Assembly (NCBI GenBank): GCA_964580725.1 | Contig: CAZOLV010000002.1 | Coordinates: 62,001 to 126,000 of the forward strand | DNA length: 64,000 nucleotides | Source: Amarolinea sp964580725 | GTDB taxonomy: Bacteria; Chloroflexota; Anaerolineae; SSC4; Amarolineaceae | Reading direction: 5' to 3' | In this document: in pieces, positions 9,601 to 16,040 of the stretch | How positions within the stretch are numbered: the first letter of the stretch is position 1 | Layout of the letters: the number at the start of each line of letters is the position of its first letter | Translations under genes and position numbers: made by a program | Notes under the pieces: generated by a model | Told to the model about the DNA's origin: nothing | What the model saw: only the letters and a program-made list of their open reading frames with translations | Database searches by the model: none

Positions 9601-10282
9601 TGACGTAGGTGTAGTTCATCTGTGGATCGAACGTCACAAAGCCATCGTTGATGCTAGCGAGCACGCGCTGGAGGCGGTCACGGGTGGCAACGATCTCCCG
9701 CTCTGCCTTTATGCGCTCGGTGACGTCGTGGATCGCCAGGCGCAGGAGCGGGGCGTTGTCGTCGTGGGCGGCGGTCGCTTCCAGGAGCGCGTCGAATCCG
9801 GAACCGTCAGACTTGACCAGCCGCGCTTCGCACTCCTGCCGCGCCCGCGCGTCGAAGTCGAGTTTGCGAAAGAGATAGAACTTGTCCTGGTCTTGCGGGG
9901 CGATGAAGGAAGTGAATCGCATGCGGAGGAGGCGCGCCCGTTCGACGCCCAGCATCAGCGCGGCGGTCAGGTTGGCTTCGCGGATGGTGTTCCTGTCGTC
10001 GAGCGTGAGGTAGCCGACGGGCGCGAAATCGTACAGGTTGCTGTACTTGTCGCGCACGCTTTCCAGTTCAGCGTGGACGCGCTGCAGTTCCTCGTTCTGC
10101 ATTTCCAATTCGACCTGGTGGACCTGCAGTTCGTGGATCAGCGCCTGCATGTCGGCGCGCGATAATTTCTCCGAGACCTTTGGCGCCTTGGAGACCCGAA
10201 AGGTCTCTTCCGCGCGCTGGCGCAGAGGGGTTGATTCTTTTTTGGGGGGCGGTGTTTTGGGTGGATTTGTTTTTGGTTTCAT
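6665..10282 (-). CDS. Six-PAS, GAF, NarX-type sensor histidine kinase
   Basis: This soluble 1205-residue kinase has no membrane segments. After a basic, Pro-rich start and a coiled coil there are six consecutive PAS units (starting near residues 75, 197, 320, 445, 575 and 695). Each closes with a variant of DITERKRAEE. A GAF domain follows at about 820-985 and contains Cys-rich stretches (SECLCGLA, LRCTWMECKRAG). HisKA_3 carries phospho-acceptor H1016 (GRELHDQFGQILTAM). The HATPase domain has DDGVGFDP and GLGGMRERV, and lacks the F-box region as is normal for NarX/DegS-type kinases. The start has GAGG 5 nt upstream. Its stop overlaps the LuxR-type regulator start (ATGA). So many PAS domains suggest integration of several intracellular signals. 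The GAF cysteines could bind a cofactor, but no CxxC cluster proves this. Confidence 0.93.
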   Translation of the reverse strand: MKPKTNPPKTPPPKKESTPLRQRAEETFRVSKAPKVSEKLSRADMQALIHELQVHQVELEMQNEELQRVHAELESVRDKYSNLYDFAPVGYLTLDDRNTIREANLTAALMLGVERARLLRMRFTSFIAPQDQDKFYLFRKLDFDARARQECEARLVKSDGSGFDALLEATAAHDDNAPLLRLAIHDVTERIKAEREIVATRDRLQRVLASINDGFVTFDPQMNYTYVNPKGGELLGRKPENLVGKNYWVEFPEAKGTPFANAYVRALETQETLVIEDYYAPWDRWFENRIYPSKDGLSIFFTEITERKRAEEAIQRNRQQLQAILDHSPSIVFMKDLEGRYLLFNRKWEELFNREGRDLTGKTDFEIFPAELARELRANDRKVVEGRIPITFEESARLDDGVLHTYVSVKFPLFDLNGAPYALCGISTDITARKQAEEQLRESQRQLVAIIGNLPGVVYRARNDRDWTTEFVSEGILPLTGYPVSDFMEHRREFGDRIHADDRKRVWDEIQSALGARRSYELTYRIAAAGGAEKWVWERGGGVYDPHGTLLALEGFVTDITERKRAEQELRFTRDLFLTTFHASPLASVLATLTERRIVDVNTAWEEMFGYARAESLGKQAADFDFWADPSKCQQAYAALLQAGRLRDFEFEFKNKSGEKGYALFNTEIIEQRGEKYLLSQMMNITERKRAEDALRESEEKFSTLFEKAPYSIVLSSLPDGVIVHVNEAFEQALGFSRQEAIGKTSLELAFNPDAEVRARALAELKERGFVHNLELTLRTKSGQARLFSINIDLVTIGGEKYILNTSLDITERKRAEEEIHRRAEQQAALYVLGRRVASSLSVEGVMEAVLEEILRVVTPDLAMFFMRQGKDMFLRGSHAPADGLRHDETPVHRVSECLCGLAAKEAQAIYSTDIHTDLRCTWMECKRAGVTSFAALPLRTENEVLGVIGLASKDKRDFRAIAAFLETLADQAALGLKNARLLEETRLNNDRLAELSRRLVETRESEARAIGRELHDQFGQILTAMKITLDLAGQLPADAAAAKIGQAQTFAADLLDRVSRLSLQLRPPMLDDLGLIPALTWQVNRFQEETGVAVEFEHRGVEGIRFTSEIETTAYRVAQESLTNVARHSRGTRVRLEVQKRGAGMEIQIEDDGVGFDPVAALALNRGLGGMRERVQLVGGTFEIESAPGKGSRKTMRLPWKERA

Positions 10283-10488
10283 ACTGCCTCAACAAACCGC
10301 GTAAACGCTTATCCGGACTCGATGCTTTAGCGGGTTTCTCACGCTAAAATTCGTTTCTTGAATCCAATACCTTCGTCAAAATGGGGGTAAGTTGAATGTG
10401 AACTAAACGGGCTTTCGTAGTAAAGTTGTTGTTGACTAGTTGATAAGAAAACCACAGCACAAGGACTAGCGAAAGCTCATGCCTGATA
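10283..10488. other. AT-richer intergenic region upstream of the six-PAS kinase
   Basis: This gap has no gene. A short imperfect inverted repeat flanks it (GCTTTCG near 10411 and CGAAAGC near 10472). A TATAAT word reads toward the kinase at 10485-10490. No well-spaced -35 partner was found, so a promoter is not claimed. Confidence 0.35.
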
Positions 10489-10935
10489 TTATAGCACGTT
10501 TAGAGTGTATCGAATCATTCGTGACGGCGACGACGCATCGGCCTGACGCCGCGCCGTGCCTTCCCACGAATTGCCCTGCACGTGATAGGCGGCGAACGTC
10601 GTCGCTTGCTGCGCAGACCGCAGGTCAAGCGGCATGCCGCTGCTGAGACCCCACAACCCGCCATAGTAGCCGCTGGAGCCATCGCTGCTGTTGGTCAGCA
10701 AGACGAACATGGCCGCACCGGTGACTCCCTGGTCATTGCCCATGAAAAGCACATCTCCCCACGTGATCGGTGTCTCCCACAGCAGATCGAACAGCGAACC
10801 GAGCGCGGCCTGGGCCATCGCCACGCAGTAACCCGAAACGGGACGGAGGCGGGGCCAGGGACATTCTCCTGACTGCCAAAGGATCGTCTCGACCCCCGGC
10901 GTCTGGCGACGCCAGCGGTCTGAAGCAACTGCGGC
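10489..10935 (-). pseudogene. Probable remnant of an unidentified gene (C-terminal part)
   Basis: An open stretch on the minus strand reads like real protein for about 140 residues. Examples are SGYCVAMAQAALGSLFDLLW, GDVLFMGNDQGVTGAAMFVL and SGYYGGLWGLSSGMPLDL. No plausible start or ribosome site precedes it. Farther upstream the frame runs into the antisense of the glycosyltransferase, and no family was recognised. A truncated gene is more likely than an intact one. A chance open frame in GC-rich DNA is the alternative. Confidence 0.3.
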
Positions 10936-11035
10936 GCGTATAACGCCGTCGTGTGGAATTGTCAAGGGGTTGGCGCGGGGAAAAGGGTGCCAGTTTCGGG
11001 GTGTCAGGGCGCGGGGATGATGTGCGGTCGCGGGC

Positions 11036-11082
11036 GAGGATTTCAACGCAAGGGCGCAGAGGGGCCAGGACGCAAGGGATCG
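11036..11082. repeat. CGCAAGGGCGCAG-type simple dispersed repeat
   Basis: A short purine-rich block (AACGCAAGGGCGCAGAGG, then GGACGCAAGGGATCGAGG) resembles degenerate intergenic repeats built from CGCAA/CGCAG words. It lies in the 200-bp gap downstream of the glycosyltransferase gene. Only one block is seen in this window. Confidence 0.35.
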
Positions 11083-11140
11083 AGGAAACGGAAACCTCAG
11101 GCTCAGCCGGCGGAAACTCCCGCCCCCGATTCCCATCCTG

Positions 11141-12346
11141 TCAATCAAAAACGCCCACGCACCGGTAGGCAGTCTCGATGATTTCGGCAGCGTGCGACCA
11201 GGTAAAGCATTGTTCGGCGCGGGCGCGCAGGCGGGCGCCAAGCGCCTGGGCGGCGGGTAGATCGTCCAGCGCCTGGCCCAGCACCTGCGCCAGAGCGACA
11301 GCGTCGCCTGCCGGGGCGTAGAGACCCAATTCCTGTAAATACTCCCGCGGCACAGGCGTATCGAAGACGACGACCGGCAGGGCGCTGGCCATGTAGGTGA
11401 GCAGCTTGCCGCTGCCTTCAGTGGTCGAGAGCTTGGGCGCAACGGCGACCTGACCCAGCGCCACGTAGCGCGGCGCTTCGGCGAACGGCACCATACCGGT
11501 AAAACACACATCGTCGCCCAAACCGAAGCGTTGCGCCAGGCGCCGGTAGTGCTCGACGAAGGGAAAGCCCATGATGAGGAAGAAAGGCCGCGTGCCGCCG
11601 CGCTGTTGGAACTGCAAGAGCTGGCTCGCCGCCCGCAGCAGCAGGTCAATGCCCTGATAGGGCGCCAGCAGACCGAGGTAGACCACCAGGGGCCGGCCGG
11701 ACGGTAGACCGAGCTGGGCGCGCAGGGCGGCCAATTCGGCTGGCGGCCAGGCGTGCGCCGGACGAAACTGCGCCGGATCCACGCTGTCCGGTAGAACCGT
11801 TACACGGGCCGGGTTGACGCCAAACTGGGCAATGAGCAGGTCGTGGGCATGCTGCGAACTGGCGAGAATGGCCGCCGGCTGCTGACTGATCCAACGCTCC
11901 AGGCGGCGCCAGGCCGGCAGCAGCGGCGTCTGGGGCGAGAGAAAGCGATGATCGAGCATCTCGCCGACCAGGCTGCCTTGAAAATCGAAGACGACCGGCA
12001 AGCGGCCCGCCGGTCGCAGGCGCGTGGAAAAGAGTGCGCCGAGCAGGGCGCCTTCGTGCAGGTAGGCGTGGATGACGTGCGGGCGCCACTGGTGCAGCGC
12101 CCGCCAGAGGGTGAGGGCCAGGAGAGCATCGAGGCCGAACTTGCGCCAGGAAGAACCGACGGGCATTTGCCGGTTACGTGCGCCAGGCGGCCAGGCCGGA
12201 CGAATGGTGGTCAAACCGGGAACTTCGTGTCCGCCAGGATAGGTGACGATGCGCACCTCATACCCGCGCGCTTGCAACGCGCGGGCATGGCCCTGGATGC
12301 GCACATGGCAGCCGTAGTCTGCAAAGAAACCGGTGGGCGCAATCAT
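11141..12346 (-). CDS. GT4-family glycosyltransferase (GT-B fold)
   Basis: The product is 401 residues. The N-terminal half carries the acceptor-side Rossmann domain (GFFADYGCHVRIQGHARAL, then HVIHAYLHEGALLGALF). The C-terminal half carries the donor domain (LVVYLGLLAPYQGIDLLL, PKLSTTEGSGKLLTYMA). It should transfer a sugar from a nucleotide donor onto a surface glycan precursor at the cytoplasmic face. Most relatives have a Glu in the KLxEYMA element that contacts the donor ribose. Here that position is Thr (KLLTYMA), so donor handling may differ. It is the last gene of the minus-strand surface-polysaccharide run, 39 nt after the GT2 gene. Confidence 0.9.
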   Translation of the reverse strand: MIAPTGFFADYGCHVRIQGHARALQARGYEVRIVTYPGGHEVPGLTTIRPAWPPGARNRQMPVGSSWRKFGLDALLALTLWRALHQWRPHVIHAYLHEGALLGALFSTRLRPAGRLPVVFDFQGSLVGEMLDHRFLSPQTPLLPAWRRLERWISQQPAAILASSQHAHDLLIAQFGVNPARVTVLPDSVDPAQFRPAHAWPPAELAALRAQLGLPSGRPLVVYLGLLAPYQGIDLLLRAASQLLQFQQRGGTRPFFLIMGFPFVEHYRRLAQRFGLGDDVCFTGMVPFAEAPRYVALGQVAVAPKLSTTEGSGKLLTYMASALPVVVFDTPVPREYLQELGLYAPAGDAVALAQVLGQALDDLPAAQALGARLRARAEQCFTWSHAAEIIETAYRCVGVFD

Positions 12347-12385
12347 CAGCGCCCGTATAGCGTCAGCCGTGCTGAGGCTCCACGC

Positions 12386-13087
12386 TCAGGATTCGAGCCA
12401 GAGGTCGCGCCGAAACCGCCACAGTTCGCGAAAGGCGCGCACGATGACATGCAGCCTGGCGCCCGTTGGGCTGCCGGCGGTGCGCGGCAGATGGCTGACC
12501 GGCGCCTCGACGATGCGAAAACCGGCGCGTTTGGCGCGCACCAGGAACTCGGCGCTGAACGTGGCGCCGCGCGCTTTGATCTGCGGGCCGACTGTCGTAA
12601 TGACTTCACGGCGAAAGAGCTTGAACGCACAGTCAATGTCACGGGCGGTGTAGCCGAAGAGAATCGTCACCAGCGTGCTCCAACCCTTGCCGAACAGGAC
12701 GCGCAAGGGCGGGTCACGCCGCGGCGCTCGATAGCCGACTACCATGTCGGCGTTGGCGATCAGAGGCAGAAGCAAGTCGAGTTCCTCTAGTTTGAACTGG
12801 CGATCCGAATCGGTGAAAAAGACCAGATCGCGCTGTGCGTGGGTGATGGCTGTGAAGACCGCCGCGCCGTAGCCGCGGTTGACTGGGTGTTCGACAGGGT
12901 GCAGTTCGGGATAGATGGTCGCCAGTTCGGCCAGGACGGCGCCGGTGCGATCCTTGCTGCCGTCGTTGGTGACGACGATCTCGAAGTCATGACTGCGCGC
13001 ACGCATGATGGCGACGACGTCGGCGATCATGCGGGGCAGGTTTTGTTCTTCGTTATAAGCGGGCATACAGACTGAAATGCTGGACAC
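12386..13087 (-). CDS. GT2-family glycosyltransferase, dolichyl-phosphate-mannose-synthase-like
   Basis: The product is 233 residues and lacks the C-terminal membrane segments of larger DPM1/GtrB relatives. Visible motifs are SVCMPAYNEEQNLPRM, TNDGSKDRT, the DSD metal site in FFTDSDRQF, and DIDCAFKLFRRE typical of polyprenyl-phosphate glycosyltransferases. It probably makes a polyprenyl-phosphate sugar used by membrane glycosyltransferases such as the DUF2723 protein encoded in the same run. The start is GTG 13087, preceded by AAGGAG with an 11-nt spacing. Confidence 0.9.
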   Translation of the reverse strand: MSSISVCMPAYNEEQNLPRMIADVVAIMRARSHDFEIVVTNDGSKDRTGAVLAELATIYPELHPVEHPVNRGYGAAVFTAITHAQRDLVFFTDSDRQFKLEELDLLLPLIANADMVVGYRAPRRDPPLRVLFGKGWSTLVTILFGYTARDIDCAFKLFRREVITTVGPQIKARGATFSAEFLVRAKRAGFRIVEAPVSHLPRTAGSPTGARLHVIVRAFRELWRFRRDLWLES

Positions 13088-13145
13088 GAAATCTACGTCT
13101 CCTTGAAAGAGAAAGGTCTAAGCGTCTTGTCGTTGCAGAGCGCCG

Positions 13146-14168
13146 TCAATCTTTGGAACGTGGCCGGCCCTCTTCGCCGCGCAGTTGGCGTCCGCCCAGG
13201 CCGAGCATGCGCATCCAGATGCTCGGCGGCTCCGGCATGGGCGTCAGGTCGGCGCTGGTGATGACTTTGCCGCGGTCGAGTTGCCATTGGCCGCGGATGG
13301 CGAGGGCGAGACTGAAGGCGTTTTCGAGTGCGGCTTGATCGGCGTGCATCACCAGACTGCGCCAGCTATCGAGATGACGGCTGAACGCGTCGAGCCAGAG
13401 CTGCGTCTGTTGGCGGTTGCCGGCGATCAGCGCGGCCAGCTCGGCGGCGTCTTCGGCGGCCAGGCGGGTTGAGGCTTCGAACTGGGCGCCGGCCATGCGG
13501 GCGGCTTCCTGCCAGGCGCCTTCACGGGCAGCGCCCAAGAGCGCCGCCGCCATGATGGCGGGCAGCGCCTCGACGCCGGCCATGATGCCATCGTGCTCGG
13601 CCGGATCGAGGTAGAGGATGTGCGCGCCCAGGCGCTGCGCCAGATCGGACACGACCCCTGCCGCCTCGGCGGACGTGGCGGGCGTGACAGCCAGGCAGTA
13701 GGGGCGCTTGTCGAAGAGGGTCGCCGTGGCTTTGTAGAAGCTGGCATCGGCGATCGCGATGACCGGGTGGCCGCCGACGAAATGAACATGCGACGGCAGG
13801 ATTTCGGCGGCGGCCTGCAGCGCCGGCACCTTGACGCTCGCCGTGTCGGTGACGATGCAGCCGCGCTTCAGGTGGCCGGCGATGGCGGTCAGTGTGGCGG
13901 ACAGGTCATGCCAGGGCATATCGAGAATGACCAGGTCGGCGTTGGCGACGGCGCGCGCCAGGTTGCGCTCGGTGCGATCAACCGCTTTGACCTTGCGCGC
14001 CTGTTCCAGGGCCGCTTCCTCTTTGTCGTAGCCAACGATGCTCAGTTCTTGCTGGCCCGGCGTCTGTTTGAGGCCCAGACCGAGCGAGATGCCGATGATG
14101 CCCAGGCCCACGATGGCGACTTCGGGGAGCGGGCCGGATGTGGTAGTGCGTGCAGTTGGTTGGTTCAT
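13146..14168 (-). CDS. Prephenate dehydrogenase-like NAD(P)-dependent enzyme
   Basis: The product is 340 residues. The N-terminal nucleotide-binding fold shows VAIVGLGIIGISLG. Middle and C-terminal parts match TyrA-type dehydrogenases (VADADLVILD-like ADLVILDMPWHDL, VTDTASVK, HVHFVGGHPV, then an all-helical dimerisation domain). Prephenate dehydrogenase makes 4-hydroxyphenylpyruvate for tyrosine synthesis. The substrate loop is unusual: canonical enzymes read GGHPMAGSE, whereas this one reads GGHPVIAIADASF. The true substrate is therefore uncertain. The ATG overlaps the TGA of the HD-domain gene (ATGA), and no other aromatic amino-acid genes are nearby. Confidence 0.78.
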   Translation of the reverse strand: MNQPTARTTTSGPLPEVAIVGLGIIGISLGLGLKQTPGQQELSIVGYDKEEAALEQARKVKAVDRTERNLARAVANADLVILDMPWHDLSATLTAIAGHLKRGCIVTDTASVKVPALQAAAEILPSHVHFVGGHPVIAIADASFYKATATLFDKRPYCLAVTPATSAEAAGVVSDLAQRLGAHILYLDPAEHDGIMAGVEALPAIMAAALLGAAREGAWQEAARMAGAQFEASTRLAAEDAAELAALIAGNRQQTQLWLDAFSRHLDSWRSLVMHADQAALENAFSLALAIRGQWQLDRGKVITSADLTPMPEPPSIWMRMLGLGGRQLRGEEGRPRSKD

Positions 14169-14698
14169 GATGCGTCATCTACTTTCTGTAAAGCCTGCAG
14201 CCAGACCTCGCGTCTGTCGTGTGGCGTGGCCAGCGGCGTTTGATGGTGGGCGATGAGCCAGACGGTCGTTTCGGAACAGCCGGCGGCCCGCGCCTGCGCG
14301 GCGCCAAGCGCCGGGTGGTTGACGATGACGTAGAAGGGGTAGCGCCAGTTCCCCGGTGTGGTTGGCTGCGCCAGCCATCGCAGCAGGCGCCGGCCTGGCG
14401 CGCTGAGACGCAGCAGAACGAGTGCCACGCGGTGCCAAAGGCGCAGGCGTCCCGCTTTGGCCACGTCGTGCAACAGGGCCGCGGCCAACAGGTCTGGCTC
14501 CTGCAGCCCCTGCGCTTGCAGCGCCTGTAGGACATTCAGGCTGTGCCGCTGATCGGCGGCCGGCATGGCGCAAAAGAGATGCCAGGCGGACGGCGGCAGC
14601 CAGCGGCGCGCCGCCTGTCGTTCGGCGATGGGCGGTTGGGCGCTGAGCGCGGCCCAGAACTGGCGCACGCGGTATCGAATCCTGGCAGTGTGCAGCAC
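14165..14698 (-). CDS. HD-domain protein, probable phosphohydrolase
   Basis: The product is 177 residues starting at GTG 14698, 13 nt after the M50 protease stop. A compact HD signature is visible: RHSLNVLQALQ supplies the first His, LLAAALLHDVAKAG the HD pair, and VNHPALGAAQA with WLIAHHQTP later metal-ligand histidines. Family members hydrolyse phosphate esters of nucleotides or related compounds. The substrate cannot be read from sequence. It is translationally coupled to the TyrA-like gene. Confidence 0.75.
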   Translation of the reverse strand: MLHTARIRYRVRQFWAALSAQPPIAERQAARRWLPPSAWHLFCAMPAADQRHSLNVLQALQAQGLQEPDLLAAALLHDVAKAGRLRLWHRVALVLLRLSAPGRRLLRWLAQPTTPGNWRYPFYVIVNHPALGAAQARAAGCSETTVWLIAHHQTPLATPHDRREVWLQALQKVDDAS

Positions 14699-14711
14699 GG
14701 TTGGTCACCGG

Positions 14712-15404
14712 TCAGAATCCCAAAATCAGCATCAAGAGCATTTCCACAGGCGGGCCGATGATGTTGGTAAAGAGATTGCCCGGCAGCAAGATGAGCAACA
14801 GCAACAGGAACGAGCCGTACTGCATCAACTGCATCAGCGCGTTGCGCAAACCGGGCGGCAAGAGATTGGCGGCGATGTTGAACCCGTCGAGCGGCGGAAT
14901 CGGCAACAGGTTGAAAACGAACAGGAAGATGTTGATGACGACGAAATAGTAAAGAATCTCCAGAGCCATCGAGCTTCCGCCAAATGCCAGCAGGCGAATC
15001 GGCACCGCCGCCAGAATCGCCAGCATCAGGTTGGAGAGCGGGCCGACAGCGGAGACGATGATCGAACTGAGTTGGCGATTACCACGCAGCCGGTTGGGGT
15101 TGATTGGCGTCGTGGCCCAGCCAAAACCGAAGAGCAACAGCAGCGCGCCGCCCATGAGGTCAATATGCGCCAGGGGGTTGAGGGTGATGCGCCCATACTG
15201 CCGCGGCGTTGGGTCGCCCAGGCGATCGGCCGCCACGGCGTGCGCCAACTCATGGACGGGAAAGGCGATGAAGACGATCAGCAGACGGGCGATCATCTGC
15301 ATGGGAGAGGCATAGCCGGTGTAGATCATGGCAGAAACGATCAGCAGGGCAACGGCCACTGCGATCAATTTCTGCTGTGTCGTCCAGTGCGACCAGTTGA
15401 CCAT
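14712..15404 (-). CDS. Site-2-protease-type membrane metalloprotease (M50)
   Basis: The product is 230 residues with about five to six membrane helices. The zinc motif is H51-E52-L-A-H55 in FPVHELAHAVAAD. The third ligand lies in LLPIPPLDGFNIAANLLP, the standard N/DG motif of M50 proteases. There is no PDZ domain, so it belongs to the short rhomboid-like 'site-2 protease family' group. Members cut membrane-embedded substrates such as anti-sigma factors or signal-peptide remnants. No anti-sigma pair is encoded nearby. AAAGGAA lies 7 nt before the ATG. Confidence 0.92.
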   Translation of the reverse strand: MVNWSHWTTQQKLIAVAVALLIVSAMIYTGYASPMQMIARLLIVFIAFPVHELAHAVAADRLGDPTPRQYGRITLNPLAHIDLMGGALLLLFGFGWATTPINPNRLRGNRQLSSIIVSAVGPLSNLMLAILAAVPIRLLAFGGSSMALEILYYFVVINIFLFVFNLLPIPPLDGFNIAANLLPPGLRNALMQLMQYGSFLLLLLILLPGNLFTNIIGPPVEMLLMLILGF

Positions 15405-15443
15405 TGGCGGTTCCTTTCTGCCGCGACGTGTGCGCGACCTGAC

Positions 15444-15950
15444 TCAGGCGCGGGATGAGGCGCTTCGCTGCATGAACGTGCTGGCGACGATCAATGCCGC
15501 CAGGCCGAACAGCACGACAGCCCAGAGCGGGTAGCTCAGGCCGAGAAAATTGGGCGGGTGGGCCGTCGCCTCGACGATGCGGTCGTAGGTGACGCGGTTG
15601 CCTGTCGTTTCCAGTTCTTCGAGCTTGTAGTAGTAGGTCTTACCCACTTCGACCTGCGTATCGCTGAAGCTGTAGCGCCCGCCCAACAGTGGGTCGGGCG
15701 AACTTGGAATCAGGGCGGTGTTGACCTGGGTATAGACGCCGTCGCGCTGTTCGCTGCGAAAGACGTTGAAACCGGCGGTGTTGACTTCCGTCTCGGTTGA
15801 CCATTCGATGACGATGGGTGCGGCCTGGCCGCTGCATCCGAGCAGCAGAAGGGCCAGCCACAGACTACTGAGCATCTGCGGCAGCCGTGCGCGCCGGGCC
15901 GGCGGCCGATTGGCATTGCATGACGATTGATCGAACGTCTGTGATTTCAT
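15444..15950 (-). CDS. Membrane-anchored Fn3-like surface protein
   Basis: The product is 168 residues. An N-terminal hydrophobic stretch ends in a lipobox-like LALLLLGCSGQ. The body (about 45-135) reads as one fibronectin-III-like beta-sandwich (IEWSTETEVNTAGFNVFRSE, TYYYKLEELETTG). A second membrane helix (LWAVVLFGLAALIVAS) and a short basic tail close the protein. That layout resembles cell-surface anchors, though no LPxTG motif is present. It sits between the DUF4012 and M50 protease genes, so it may be processed by them or displayed with the polysaccharide. The function is unknown. Confidence 0.75.
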   Translation of the reverse strand: MKSQTFDQSSCNANRPPARRARLPQMLSSLWLALLLLGCSGQAAPIVIEWSTETEVNTAGFNVFRSEQRDGVYTQVNTALIPSSPDPLLGGRYSFSDTQVEVGKTYYYKLEELETTGNRVTYDRIVEATAHPPNFLGLSYPLWAVVLFGLAALIVASTFMQRSASSRA

Positions 15951-15966
15951 GTCGTTTACCCCGATT

Positions 15967-16040
15967 GACCTCTGACCTCTGCTCTCTGACCTCTGACCTC
16001 TGACCTCTGCTCTCTGACCTCTGCTCTCTGACCTCTGCTC
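15967..16040. repeat. Heptanucleotide tandem repeat (GACCTCT/GCTCTCT)
   Basis: Ten consecutive 7-bp units, seven GACCTCT and three GCTCTCT, fill the gap between the DUF4012 gene and the Fn3-like gene and run into the DUF4012 stop codon. On the transcribed strand it reads as AGAGGTC/AGAGAGC units. Because the unit is not a multiple of three it would shift frame if translated. It looks like a slippage-prone intergenic repeat. Confidence 0.85.

Noticed and set aside
10411..10478. Insertion-sequence ends around 10.4 kb
   Set aside because: The inverted repeat is only 7 bp with mismatched extensions, and there is no transposase between or beside the arms.
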